A stretch of 64,000 bases of DNA from NCBI GenBank assembly GCA_031213475.1, contig JARUPZ010000009.1, forward strand, positions 1,652,001-1,716,000. Reading direction: 5' to 3'. The stretch is from Nereocystis luetkeana (Eukaryota; Sar; Phaeophyceae; Laminariales; Laminariaceae). A model generated the notes under the pieces. That model did no database searches. It saw only the letters and a program-made list of their open reading frames with translations, and was not told the origin of the DNA. Position 1 is the first letter of the stretch. The number at the start of each line of letters is the position of its first letter. A program made the translations under genes and the position numbers. Positions 21,205-32,238 of the stretch are shown here, one piece after another.

Positions 21205-21420
21205 CACTCCTCGACGCGAGTCGACGAGGAAAGCAAGGGATGACGTCTTGTCGCGATAAAAATGAAGGCACCAAACGTAGTGGGGAGGGGGGAAGAGGAC
21301 CTACTACGTGGCCCAATGGTTGGTCAGAGTTTCGACCAGGAGGCAGAGATAAAATAAGGGCGAAGAGAATAAATGGGAAGAAAAAAAGTACAAAAAAGGA
21401 AATAGGAAAAAATAAAAGCA
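21205..21420 (+). repeat. family E SINE-like repeat
   Basis: Head CGACGCGAGTCGACGAGGAA, body GATGACGTCTTGTCGCGATA, tail GGGAAGAAAAAAAGTAC followed by A-rich sequence. It lies directly beside the decayed family G element. Confidence 0.55.
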
Positions 21421-21799
21421 GCTCTAGTATTGCCTCAGTTGAGATGGGATCCGTCAGCCACAAACACTTTGGCCGAAACGTGCTTTGTACGCACCCCCAC
21501 CTCTTTATAGCACCCCTTTGCACTGCCTGGTAGGGCCGAGTCCACCAAACGTTCTGGTATCAAGAGCTGACTACCAGCAGTGGTGATTGTAGGGCGATAC
21601 TATCACAACTAAAAATGAGCTATCACCTGTGACTTTCTACGACAGCAGTAGCTTGTTTTTTTGGCGGTATTTGGGTACGTAGCGTGCTCGTACTTTTTTG
21701 TAGCAGAAGCACGGGCTGCTTGCTTACTCGTTGGTGTTGATCTGCACGCGTAGTAGGTAGGTTTTGCAATTGGGTATGTGGAACCCGTGCGTACAGTAC

Positions 21800-22005
21800 A
21801 GAGGTTGCAGTTGGCTTGGTGCAAATTGACGAGCAGTGGGAATGCTGAACCCCTATGCGCGATGAAAATGAAGGCAAGTAGTACCGAGGGGGAGGGGGAC
21901 GAGAATACACCTGTGACCACGGCTTGTCCGCAAGATCGCCGACGGTACAAAATAAAACCCTCTGCGAGTTGAGCTGGAGTTGAGTTGGAAAGTACAAGTG
22001 ATGAC
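21800..22005 (+). repeat. family F dispersed repeat
   Basis: Uninterrupted copy: ATTGACGAGCAGTGGGAATG, CTGAACCCCTATGCGCGATG, then GACACCTGTGACC-like and GAGTTGAGCTGGAGTTGAGT. It serves as the reference for the split copy at 40632-41010. The neighbouring 22029-22448 frame is open but unrecognised. Confidence 0.55.
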
Positions 22006-22619
22006 AAAAAAGGGTATGCAACAAGGGGATGCAACTAGGGGTTACACTGTCGAGCTCACTTATTTTCTCACTTGCGGGGTTCCTCAACCATTGCTCCATT
22101 GCAACTGAGGATCTTCCTATTTTTTTTCGACCCGATGCGTATATTACAGTATCATTCGTTTTATGTAATGGAGCAAGACCGAGGGAGCGAAGCGACCGAG
22201 AACGCTTTTTTCCTCTAGGTAAAAAACAAGCTCTTCATAATGAGGCCGTTTTTCGCAAAAAAACTAAAACTCTTCATATCAGGGTGCGTACGGACTTCCA
22301 CCATTCAATTGGCGTGACTGTTAATCTGCTGAGTACTATCTGTTTCTTGCGAGAGGCGTACGTGGCCAATTTTCACAAACCCGGGATCTCTAGAAGAGGG
22401 CGAGCTTGGGCTAACGCGGGGGACTTGTTTGGTCGCACGCCATCTTGAGGTGGTTGCGGTCGCCGGGGTGCTGTGATTTCGATTGTGTGTGTGCTTTTTT
22501 CGTTTTTTTTTTCTCTACTCAAACGCACACGACCTACGACGTGTATCAGGTGGCCTTGCCCCATCTACCTCTCCACTAGTACCAAGCCCATCGGGTTGTG
22601 TATCGGCTCGGAAAACACA

Positions 22620-22935
22620 TTTTTCACGGGTCGAGTCGGGTCAGGTCAAGACATCTCAACATATACGTGGGTCGGTTCGGGTCAGCCGACCCGACCCGAC
22701 CCGACCCGACCCGACCCGACCGGACCCGTGAGCTTTGATATCACCCGCGAACATATTTTCCCCACTTTTCTGTAATCGGTTGTTATATGAGGTGTATAGA
22801 GCTCCTCAAGCGGGGAGACTCACTAAAAACAATACTGGTAAGTGTCCCAGCGGCCGTAGCGCGCGCCGTGTATCCTATTTTGGTCCTGCCGCCCTAGTTT
22901 CGTTTTTTTTTCCTCTCGGGGGTCGGGTCGGGTCA
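22620..22935. repeat. GACCC-type repeat
   Basis: A run of GGGTC words (22630-22690) meets seven tandem CCGAC words (22686-22725), giving a local fold-back. A short GGGTCGGGTCGGGTC block recurs at 22920-22935. Confidence 0.7.
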
Positions 22936-23544
22936 ACGTGCTCACGCGCCCGAGACAACAGTAGCAGTAGCAGCTAGTTCTGCTGCTGCAACGGGATCGA
23001 CGGGTTTAACTGACGCGCGGCACGTTTCAATTGTGGAAGTGAGCCTGAGCTATGTTTTTTCTTCCGTTTCAGACCTGATCAATTCGCCGGAGGACAGAAA
23101 AAAAAGGAAAAAATCCAGATCCTTCTGGGGTTTAGTTTCTGTTTCCTCTCAAAAAAAAAAAACTCCGTCTTTTGGCGACCACGTTTTTTTTACCGTAATT
23201 TTCTGACCGCGATTTTACCGTCATCAATACACCCACGCTCAAGCAAGCCATGGCCACGCGCTCGCGGCGGTGGTTTCACACGTGTCCCCCGCCGCTTTCC
23301 ATCTAAGTGTCGTGGTTCTGCTCGGTAAGTTCTGTCAGAAATCGATTTTTCGCTTGATCAATGCCTAGGCATCACTATTCAAAGACAATAAAAGAAAATC
23401 AGGAAGTCTGGCTTGCTTACTTCATTTCTATTAAATTATTCATCACCGTAAAGCTTGACTTTTAGTGATGATTATGTATAGTCACCCACGATTATGGGCG
23501 TTAACAATGAAATCAATAATGTATCTCAAGAGTTTGCACGAGAG

Positions 23545-24240
23545 AGTTGTTTTGCTTGCGGATACACGTACTGCTCGACGCGATAAAAACAAACAAAAAG
23601 GTTGTACTCGTACTATTAATATTAATATCTGTACTTGCATCTTCTGCTGCTGTATGCTGCTGCACGTAAAAGTACGCGTACGAACAGATACGTTGGAACA
23701 AAGACGAACCACGAGTGCAGAGTAGTTGGGTTGTACGTATCAAAGCATTTCCATATTGAACGAAAACGATGGCCACCGAAAACCCTCAATCGACAGACAA
23801 CGCAGGCAACACCTGCAGTACTATTAATAGAGCATGCCCCCCCCGCAGCTACCGTACGTAGCTCGTGGCGTGTTGTGGTCGTTCGTCTAGGTGACTTCGA
23901 CACGAACTAACTGCTGTTGCTCGATGCGACGATTAATATGGACAAAACATACGTACATCGTACGTACTTCTATCTTCTTTCTGCTGCTGTACGTAAAAGT
24001 GCGCGTACCAAGGCATTAACATGTAAAAAAAAAAACGGACGACGAGTACATACAGAGTAGTCGGGTTGCGCATATCACATCATTTCTATATCGAACGATA
24101 ACGATTGCCACCGAAAACCCACATCCGACAGACAACGCAGACAATCTCCTACTAGTCCTGAGCCCACCGCGCAGCTGCCGCTTGTAGCTCGAGACGTTCT
24201 GTGGCCGATCGTCTAGGTAGCTTCGAGACGAACTACAACT
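23545..24240. repeat. tandem duplication, ~340-bp unit
   Basis: Two diverged copies share CTGCTGCTGTACGTAAAAGT, GCAGAGTAGTTGGGTTG, GATGGCCACCGAAAACCC and GACAGACAACGCAG. A third partial start (ACTGCTCGACGCGACGATGT) follows after the MITE at 24242-24363. Confidence 0.75.
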
Positions 24241-24241
24241 A

Positions 24242-24363
24242 TTGCGGGGGACCACAGTAAGTAGGACCTACGGTACACACAAAAACCTATACACCAGATA
24301 TTTACCTATTTTTACTAACAACAATATTTGGTCCTATTACTACCAGGTATGATCCACCGTAAT
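24242..24363. mobile_element. Stowaway-like MITE (family B) inside a tandem repeat
   Basis: Ends TTGCGGGGGACC and CCACCGTAA with TA on both flanks. The right arm carries an extra CAGGTATGAT compared with other copies, creating an ACCAGGTA word. It splits the junction between the second and third units of the surrounding tandem repeat, so the insertion postdates that duplication. Confidence 0.65.
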
Positions 24364-25959
24364 ACTGCTCGACGCGACGATGTATTTTTTTGTGACATTT
24401 CTGATTGTCAGTGTTGAACCATCGAGCGCTTTATTTAGTGGAAAAGTGACAGGGGAGACGTCACGTACTGCCTGATTATAGTATTTTTGCTTGAAGTGGG
24501 GCCCTCTTTGGTACTACTTCTGTCCGAAAGTATAAGCTCCGTTTGATGCTCGTACGGCGTGGGTGAAGTGTCCATTGGGTCTTACAGCCTCTGGGACTGC
24601 AGCTGCACGTACGAGTATCATGTATACCTGGTACCTTGTACCACCCTGACCGGGAATATAAGCTCATTTTGATGCTCACCAGCGTCGAGGGAAGTGTTTG
24701 GCGGAGCCCTTTGTGCCCACTACTAGTAGGTTTCATACGTACGTACTTGCATTACGAGTGAATTATATCTATAGAGCCGCCTCGAGTACTGTTGCTGCTG
24801 CTGTTGTACTGCGGTCGCGCAGCTCTGTACTGCTGCTGTATTTGCACCAGGTATGTAACAGCAGCAATCGACGCCCCCACAAGGACACGAGAGAAGATTC
24901 GAGGTCGATCACGAAACAAGAAACGCGGACTACAGCACAGCACTGCACTGTAAAACATCCCCATGGACTCTCCTCCCGCAGTGTGATGAACGCTCCTGGC
25001 TTGGTTGCTTTTCCTTCCTTTTAAGACCTTGCGCCTGGACAGCAAATCGACGTTTCTCAACATCGGGCCCCCACTGACTGCTGTCTATACCGGTAAAGAA
25101 AGCGGACAACAAGTAGTGCAGTAGTGGCGGTCTAAGAACAGGCTCGAGTATATATGCGATGGAAGCACAAACAACGGACCGAGGTAGTACTGTATTCTAT
25201 TGATGAGCGTCGGCCATCCATCGAGCACACGAGACCAGAGCACAGCAGCAGCATTGTTGCACGCGTCCCGCCACTGCTCAGGGACGAAAAGGAGCGGAGG
25301 GGATTAAGATCGAGGCTGGGGTTAGCCCTGGCGATTCAATGACAAAAGGGAATGTGTGGGTTTTTTGAGCGATTGAGGTCAGGCACGCACAGCACGCGAT
25401 ATGGCTGTAGCCATAATGTCTACGGTTTCGTTGTTTATAGGTGGCGGAAAACGAACTTGATTGCTTGGCATCGACGTGCGTGTATAGCGCGTGCGTCATT
25501 ACAGGACCGTCGCTTTAAGCAGCGTGGTGACACGATGGAAATATGGGGGAGGTGGCAACATCGCCCAAACGGTACTGTTTTCGTGCATCATGGCAACAGA
25601 GCGCATGATGCAAGCAGCGGCGTTGTAGAGAAGGTCTTGAACGTCATGGGTCAAGCATGAGTCTGTGGCAACGCCCCTCTCGGGGGTCAGATCGGATCAA
25701 CATGCCTACGCGGCAAAGGTAAAGCAGTAGCAGCAGCTTGTTCTGCTGTTGCAACGGGAGCGACGGGTTATAACGACACACGACACGCTATAGTCTTATT
25801 TAAACCAACAAACCAATCCGTCGGAGCTCAGAAAACAGAAATTTCAACATATAACGATCAGATCCCGCTTTTCGCATGATTGCAGCATAACCATGTCAAA
25901 CGTGATTCATGGCGTGCTCGTTTGTTGAGGCCCCTTACTTGTTCCCCGTGCACTTGCAG
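24364..25959. other. intron/intergenic stretch, no exon seen
   Basis: Contains short direct similarity (24476-24560 against 24590-24690: AGTATAAGCTCCGTTTGATG / AATATAAGCTCATTTTGATG) and GTACGTACGT words. Frames up to about 108 codons exist on both strands without splice support. Confidence 0.35.
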
Positions 25960-26079
25960 GTGGAGCTCGACACAAAAATTGGAGTGTTGAGTTTTACGGG
26001 CAGGGACACCGATGTCAACGAACTGTTCCGTTCCGTCGTGGAGTACCTGCCGTCCAAGCTGCCGGGCTCAATCGCTGCG
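25960..26079 (+). CDS. candidate internal exon, unknown domain
   Basis: Exactly 40 codons, phase 0, acceptor TTACTTGTTCCCCGTGCACTTGCAG and donor GTGAGT, both strong. Reads VELDTKIGVLSFTGRDTDVN then ELFRSVVEYLPSKLPGSIAA: a beta-strand-like start followed by an amphipathic helix. It is among the best exon calls in the window. No family recognised. Confidence 0.65.
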
Positions 26080-26094
26080 GTGAGTTTATCTGCG

Positions 26095-26315
26095 CAATTC
26101 GACGCGAGCCGACAAGGGAAGAAGGGGCTGGGGTCTTCTCGCAATAAAAAAAAGCAAGGCGCGAACCGTAGTCGGGGGGGGGGAAGCCTACTGTGTGACC
26201 CCGGATCTGAGTTCCGACTACCTAGAAGGGAGAGAGACGAAGGAGGGCGAAGGAAATGAAGGGGATGGTAAAAACAAAATCTCCGACGAAAAAAATACGC
26301 GCTACAGTAGGGGTA
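26095..26315 (+). repeat. family E SINE-like repeat next to a splice donor
   Basis: Starts 16 bp downstream of the donor of the previous exon: ATTCGACGCGAGCCGACAAG, TCTTCTCGCAATAAAAAAAA, GTGACCCCGGATCTGAGTTC and an A-rich tail (GGTAAAAACAAAATC). Confidence 0.55.
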
Positions 26316-26719
26316 CATAGCAACTTTTTTTTTTCTGAGGCTCCTCTACTAAGGTTCACTCTTATCGGAGAGTGTTTTTTTCCACAATTTCCAAAGTTTG
26401 AAAATAATTAGAGATATGCATCGATATACGGAGGCGTTCTGTCACTATTCGTGAAATTCTCCAGAACCAAAAATATCAAGTTCGTTTAACATTCCAATAT
26501 TTGGAAAAAAAAACCCAGGAAAATATGGAAGACTGAAAAATTGCCCGAAACAAATAAATGTCGAAAATTTGGAAAAAAAAGCTCCCCGATAAGAATGACC
26601 CTAAGGAGCTCTACATCAAACGTTCACCACCGATATTCGCTCGTGGAACTACTGAGTGGCGCCGGCTTCAGTGTCATGCCCTTCCCACATATCACACACC
26701 ACGGGCGTGGGCGTTGCAG

Positions 26720-26831
26720 CGTCGAGCTGTGGCCGCCATATAGCATCCATGGGGTGGTCGGTAGCTGCCTTGAATTTGAGTTGCCGTGGCATTCTCAAGG
26801 ATTTCGTCTTCGTTTTGACTTCCTGGTAGGG
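26720..26831 (+). CDS. candidate internal exon, unknown protein
   Basis: Acceptor CACGGGCGTGGGCGTTGCAG. The frame reads VELWPPYSIHGVVGSCLEFE then LPWHSQGFRLRFDFLVG, ending at the consensus donor GTAAGT (a second GT lies six bases upstream). Starting at the first AG the exon begins with one base completing a codon; a start at the AG six bases later (before CTGTGG) would be phase 0. A second frame through the same bases is also open. Confidence 0.45.
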
Positions 26832-27462
26832 GTAAGTACAAAGCGCTTACTTTTTCTGAGAATACATTGGCTCAAAAATCCGATTTTGATAGTCGTTACG
26901 CTTTCCTCTAGCAGCACCTAGCCTACAGTTGGTGTATGTTAAAACCCTCTCCGAGCTTCAGAGGGGAAACTAGAGTGTGACGATTGGGGAGTGATACCAG
27001 TAGGTGTCCGACTTGGAAGTGCAAGGGTGCCGTATGGCGTGGGCGCAACATAGTCCTCTCCGTACTTCTGGGCGCTCACACTTCTCGTAGACGATTGATA
27101 TCTCCAAATTACCAACCATTGACTGCTATTTCGGAGTCCCAAAGAGGTCAGCGTGTCCGACTACATACCGTACATACATATACAGAACTGTAGTAAACCT
27201 GACCAAGAGTAAACCGCAGGTCTGCGAGTTCGCTTGACGTCACGGTCAGGATTTACTATGGGGGCAAAAAGTACCGTACGACACTATCAAACTATGATGA
27301 CAACTTAACACCCCCCCTCTCTGACGAATTTTCAAAGCTGCTTTTTCCCTTTGCAACGGGGTCAGCGTAAACACTATGGAAATTTCTCCACACTATGGAA
27401 ATTTCTCGACGAGATCTTTTTCAAAGCCACCATTTTCGGTGTGTATCCCCCCCACATGCTTA

Positions 27463-27650
27463 GTAGGATGCAGCTTACCCTTCACGGCGACTCGCCCAAC
27501 ACCTCACGGTGCTTCGCGCTTGGTGCAAGCAATATCTGCCTGGTCGGTGAAAACCCGACGTGCTCCGTCCAGGCATTGTCGGGATGCGAGGGTCTATGGT
27601 CATACGACTACGGCCATGCATGATATTTAGTATGAGTACACCCCCCCCCC
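27463..27650 (-). repeat. family D repeat (reverse)
   Basis: On the minus strand: G-run, then ATCATGCATGGCCGTAGTCG and the usual order through GTGAGGTGTTGGGCGAGTCG to the GCATCCTACTAAG end. About 188 bp, close to full length. Confidence 0.7.
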
Positions 27651-28267
27651 CCGTACGCTTTGGATAAAATCGGGCTTGATATTTTTGTCCCAGGGTGTGT
27701 GTCATCTTATCACCCGTGTGATACGGTAATCAGAACCTAATGGCTCAACCCATGATAGGGGTTTTACTTTTTGCCTTCTGAGGCAATAGTTTCTGACCGG
27801 CGGAGCCTCGAGTGAGCGACTACTACTGCAGTATACCGGTTAGTACGATACTTTTAAAGGTAATATTATTTTTTTGGGGACTACGCAGCGCATACGGTAG
27901 ACATCTTGGGGTCGGGTTGCGCGAACTCAACTTCTCCAAGAAGAAGTCTTGTTTTGGGTGATATATTGAGCTCTTCATGTGAGGAGCTCCTCGAATAAGG
28001 CGCCCCCCCCCCCACACCGTGGCGATTGCTTAATTATGGCGTGTAAAAGTAGGGGGATACCTGTGTTTTGGGATGATCGTGGGCTAGCACTACTGTGTGG
28101 TGGTAGTCCTACTATTGTATTACTATTGTATTACCTATGTATTATGACTAGGTATTAAAATACCCCCCCGTATTATGGTAGTTGGGCCACAGCAACTGAG
28201 CTAAGTATTTTGTTCATACTGAGCAAGTTTCGAGCCACAAACGCGTAAGCTAAATACAAAGACGCAC

Positions 28268-28490
28268 TGCCTCTGCACACAATTATACGCGAGTCGACAA
28301 GGGAAGAAAGGGCTGTGCAGTCTTCTCGCGATAAAAATGCCCTCCAAGGCACGAACCGTAGTGAGGAGGGGGTGAGAGCATACTACTGTATGTGACCCCA
28401 GATCTGAGCCACCACTACAGTAAGATGGAGAGAGAAAAGGAGGGCGAAGATACTACTGTACATGGGGCGGAGAAAAAAAACGCAAGCTGC
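28268..28490 (+). repeat. family E SINE-like repeat
   Basis: TACGCGAGTCGACAAGGGAA head, TCTTCTCGCGATAAAAATGC body, TGTGACCCCAGATCTGAGCC, then GGCGGAGAAAAAAAACGC tail. Confidence 0.55.
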
Positions 28491-28832
28491 TGACTGCGAT
28501 ACCCTAACCGGTAAGTAGAGCGCGACTCATAGTCGGCCAGCTTAATGCCCTACATGATGAACCGTCCCCAACCTTGCACCGAAGTAGCTCCGACGGTTTC
28601 ATGTATAGGTACCAGATATGTCTGTGCAGTGGGTTGGGTAAAAAGCTAAAACTAGCGCTATTAACTGCCCAACGCTTTTTTCTGTAGTGGACAGTATACG
28701 AAGTATAGCTTTTAGTATCGGCGGGACAGGCCGATTTGACCGCTCCTAGGTCCCGAATGCTCTTCATCCTGACCGCTCTTGAATCGGAGCGCCCACTGTA
28801 TCGACGCTGCTGCTCCCTTCTCTCTAAACCAG

Positions 28833-29012
28833 GTGGACATGTTCGATCCCTGCACTATGCGGTACTTCTCCGCCTCAAGTACACTCGCAGCGATGGAACA
28901 GGCGACTGGGATACGCCGTGACCTCATTTCTCTGGTGCCGTGGTGGCGACAGGCTCGTATGTTGGTCGTGGTTCCTGGTGGAGGGGTGAACCCGAGTGTG
29001 TTGCGGAGGGTG
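28833..29012 (+). CDS. candidate internal exon, unknown domain
   Basis: Exactly 60 codons, phase 0. Acceptor CTCCCTTCTCTCTAAACCAG, donor GTGAGT. Reads VDMFDPCTMRYFSASSTLAA, MEQATGIRRDLISLVPWWRQ, ARMLVVVPGGGVNPSVLRRV. Composition and the alternation of helix and strand patterns look like a conserved globular segment. I do not recognise the family; a profile search of this peptide is the most promising route to naming the gene. Confidence 0.65.
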
Positions 29013-29295
29013 GTGAGTATCGACTCGTGCCATGCTACGGTATAGGGGTAGCCCCTGACTTTTCTGAGAATTTTCCGTAGGCTCCGCCCTTGAGGAGCTC
29101 CACACCTATGTACCCCAAAATTGTTTTTCGAGAAAAAAAGAGATAATACGCTTAACCCAGGCCTACCGTGAATATTGTTCGAAGTATACTGGACGCAAAA
29201 ATATGTTCCCAGTGACGCTCGGTGGTTCCTCGGTCAAGGCACCCTGTCAGTCTCAGTGACAGTTTGGCAAAAACAGGGGTTAGGGGATGCGTGCT

Positions 29296-29590
29296 ACGGT
29301 ATAGGGGTAGCACATACCAGGTACAGTACATTTTTCGAGGCTATTTCTGCCCTTGAGGAGCTGTATATATAAAGCTCACCCACAAACGGATTTGATAAAA
29401 AAACTATAATAGTGCGCGCGATACAAAATCCTGCACGTGGCCTACAGCAGGTATACTTCACACACTATCGTGTTAAACCCTGCCAGTATTCGGTGTTTTC
29501 CAACGGCAATGGGTTCGTAAGGAGCCCCCGTCAGTCAAAAATATTTTGGCCAAAACTTGCTATTATACCCATATCGTAGCACGTGCTAGT
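29296..29590 (+). repeat. family L dispersed repeat, near full length
   Basis: Order of words: GGGGTAGCACATACC, TGCCCTTGAGGAGCTGTATA, AAAAAAACTATAATAG, GGTGTTTTCCAACGGCAATG, AGGAGCCCCCGTCAGTC, TATTTTGGCCAAAACTTG, CATATCGTAGCACGTG. The same order is seen at 49262-49532, defining a repeat of about 280 bp. Confidence 0.55.
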
Positions 29591-29665
29591 GGCAACGCCA
29601 GAGGCACACGAAAACACGCTCCCGACACCTCACTACATGCCGGTTTTCGAGACCCATATAAGAGG

Positions 29666-29846
29666 GGGGTGGGGGTGTACCCGATATCATGCATGGACGT
29701 AGTCGTATGGCCATAGACCCTCGCATCCCTACAATGCCGGGACGGAGCATGTCGGGTTCTCACCGACTTGGCAGACATTGGTTGCACCAAGCGCGAAGCG
29801 TCGTGAGGTGTTGGGTGAGCCGCATGAAGGGTGGGCTGCATCCCTG
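29666..29846 (+). repeat. family D repeat with G-rich start
   Basis: GGGGGGTGGGGGTGTACCCG, then the full series ending GTGAGCCGCATGAAGGGTGG and GCTGCATCC. The G-tract is interrupted by T here. Confidence 0.7.
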
Positions 29847-29904
29847 TCTATTCACTCATTGTAACTGTAACTTGGTGTCCTACTGTAGCTGTCTTCCCTT
29901 TCAG

Positions 29905-29935
29905 GTGTCGTCGCACCCCCTCTGTCATACACCAG
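29905..29935 (+). CDS. possible 31-bp micro-exon
   Basis: Acceptor GTAGCTGTCTTCCCTTTCAG, peptide VSSHPLCHTP plus one base, then GTATAT. The only reason to keep it is that its end phase fits the terminal exon at 32162. The CCAGGTAT at its end belongs to a motif that is over-represented in non-coding DNA here, so the donor may be spurious. Confidence 0.2.
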
Positions 29936-30516
29936 GTATATCATAGGCAGCTTGCAAAAATGATGTTGCGACGAAATGCTCGATATCACAGCTGACGTAT
30001 TTTTATGTTTGTATTTTGGGTATATCGATCGCAAGCCGCATGTATCTGTGCTCCGGCTTGGCCGCATTGTGTTGAAAAGCGAGAAAACTGCTTCGCTACG
30101 ACACCTCGGTAAACAAACCCTTGAAGCAACGCCGAATTTGAGGGTACGTCCCCGAAGCATGCGACGGTGAGGGCACACCTGAAACTTTCTGAGAATTTTC
30201 TGATAATTTTTTGAGGCCCCCCGCTTGAGGAGCTCTGTATATCATCCCATAACTGTCTTAACCTTTAACCCTCTTGGGGGTTCAGAGGGGAAAATTGAGG
30301 GTAAAATGTGGCGGTTACAGCAAAACGGTCATTGCGTGATCGGGGGGTGATATTCTACGACATGGTGTCCGAGTTGCAAATGCTAGGAGTCGAACAGCAC
30401 AGGCGCAACATGATTTTACCCGTACTTCCAGGCAGCTCACGCGGCTCGTATGCTAGGCGCTTGAAAACACCAATGTTTATATTTTCTGGTCGCCATCTCG
30501 ACGTCTCAAAAAGGTT

Positions 30517-30610
30517 GAGCCCATTAGGGACGTCTCCCCCGTTTTGGAGAGATTTCACTTGGAATTAGAGTCTGATGTGTGTTTAAGGGACAGTGCAGTA
30601 CTGAAAGGGC
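30517..30610. repeat. family A hairpin inside a family L copy
   Basis: Degraded family A (CCATTAGGGACGTCTCCCCC ... GGGACAGTGCAGTACTGAAA) lies between family L parts at about 30180-30330 and 30620-30790. Confidence 0.45.
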
Positions 30611-30802
30611 TATGAGACAAGTTTTTTACGCTGAAAAAAACGATGAGCAAATCCTCCCATGGCCTACATTGCGGTAGATCGGCGGACATAAAAAATCGTC
30701 AACAACATAACTCTGTTGGATAGTTACTGTACTGCAGTAGTTCTTCGGTCGACAAGCCCCATCAATCGGAAATAGTGTGGCCTAAATTTGCAGGGCTGTT
30801 CA

Positions 30803-30985
30803 CGGGTCTGGTCAAACCTCGCGGGTCAGGTCGAGTTGGGTCGGGTCGGGGTGACCTGGCCCGATCCGTGATACTTTGAAAAATCTCCTGACACGACCCA
30901 ATACGAACCCGATACGAACCGACCCGGCCCGTGATATTTTGGAGACCTTTTGGATCCGACTCGCGGGTCAGGTCATGACCCGTGA
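30803..30985. repeat. GACCC-type repeat
   Basis: GGGTCAGGTCGAGTTGGGTC and the opposite-strand CTGACACGACCCAATACGAA words, with GTGATACTTTGAAAA and GTGATATTTTGGAGAC spacers, as at 8917-9190. Confidence 0.7.
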
Positions 30986-31112
30986 AGAGGTAAATTTGCT
31001 ATAAGGCATGCCTTACCGTTGCATGTACCCCTCCGGGTGGATTAAGGGGCATTTAGACATTAATAGGAAGAACCACCGGTCCTTATATTTCCGCCCAGAG
31101 TAGTGTCAGGCA

Positions 31113-31340
31113 TATGCCTTACAAGGCACGTATAAGGCATGTCCTATATGGCACATGCCCTATAAGGCATGCCCTATCGGGATACGTACAAGGCATGCCC
31201 TATCGGGATACGTACAAGGCATTCCCTATCGGGATACGTACAAGGCATGCCCTATCGGGATACGTACAAGGCATGCCCTATCGGGATACGTACAAGGCAT
31301 GCCCTATCGGGATACGTACAAGGCATGCCCTATCGTCTGT
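31113..31340. repeat. 26-bp tandem array
   Basis: About seven units of AAGGCATGCCCTATCGGGAT-ACGTAC, six of them nearly perfect, after a diverged lead-in built on AAGGCATGTCCTATATGG. It is open in several frames only because of the repeat. Units are directly adjacent with no unique spacers. Confidence 0.95.
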
Positions 31341-31415
31341 AGCACGCGTCTTTGTTTCCCACCCCCGTAAGCGGTATCAATGGTCAAATGACTCAGACAA
31401 ACAACAAATGGGTAC

Positions 31416-31608
31416 CCCCCCCCCCCATGCAGCCCACCCTTCGTGCGACTCGCCCAACACCTCACGGCGCTTCGCGCTTGGTGCAATCAGTGTCTGCTTG
31501 GTCGGTGAAAATCCGACTTGCCCCTCCCGGCATTGCAGGAATGCGAGGGTCTGTGGTGATACGATTGCGGCCATGCATGATAGTGAGTACACTCCCCCCC
31601 CCCCCCCC
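31416..31608 (-). repeat. family D repeat (reverse)
   Basis: C-runs at both ends (31415-31426 and 31592-31607) flank the reverse unit (GACTCGCCCAACACCTCACG, CTTCGCGCTTGGTGCAATCA, GGCCATGCATGATAGTGAGT). Homopolymer tracts on both sides are notable. Confidence 0.75.
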
Positions 31609-31794
31609 ACCCTGGAGAACCTTAACTCCGCAGAAGGGGGATGATCGTATGACGTAGTGTGTACATGGTAAGACACCCACGAGGCAGTTACATAGTAAAC
31701 TCATTGCTGTCTCTGGTAGTGGCCACACCAGGAAATATGTCAATTTGTTGACGGTGTCATCTATATGCATGAAAATCCGCCTCCAAAACGGTTC

Positions 31795-31980
31795 TTAGTA
31801 GGATGCACCCTTCATGCGACTCGCCCAACACCTCACGGTGCTTCGCGTTTGGAGTAAACAATGTTTGCCTGATCGGTGAAAACCTGACGTGCTCCGTCCC
31901 GGCATTGTAGGGATGCGAGGGTCTACGGTCGTACGACTACGGCCATGCATGATAGTGAGTAACCCCCCCCCCCCCCCCCA
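31795..31980 (-). repeat. family D repeat (reverse)
   Basis: TAGGATGCACCCTTCATGCG start, same internal order, ending in a C-run of about 17 (31963-31979). It lies only 190 bp from the previous copy in the same orientation. Confidence 0.75.
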
Positions 31981-32161
31981 GTGAACAGTATAGCAAGTTT
32001 AGCTACATACGGGTCACCGGTAGACTGTCATCCTTGCTGGCGGTTTGCGCCACAAGATTATAAAAAATATAGGTTACAAATATCGACTGGTGTATTACCC
32101 TCGATGAAAGGCATTCGATCGCTGTTCTCAGTTTGCTTGTCTTCTTTTTGTGATGTCGCAG

Positions 32162-32238
32162 TTGGTGCGAGTGTCGAGAGAGACCAGTTGGCACCGGCAC
32201 AGACGGCACCCCAGCAGGCGGGGTTTGGCTCAGACTGA
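32162..32238 (+). CDS. candidate terminal exon
   Basis: Good acceptor (CTTGTCTTCTTTTTGTGATGTCGCAG). Starting with two bases that complete a codon, the frame reads GASVERDQLAPAQTAPQQAG-FGSD and stops at TGA 32236-32238. A phase-0 reading of the same bases is also open to a stop further on. The low-complexity, acidic-ended peptide looks like a protein C-terminus, and no further exon is seen on this strand until 34.1 kb. It would close the gene whose exons lie upstream. Confidence 0.4.

Noticed and set aside
23220-23318. Possible exon before a GTAAGT at 23319
   Set aside because: Open frame and good donor but no acceptor with AG in a usable place.
31113-31340. CRISPR-like array
   Set aside because: The 26-bp units are directly adjacent with no unique spacers; it is a plain tandem repeat in a eukaryotic sequence.
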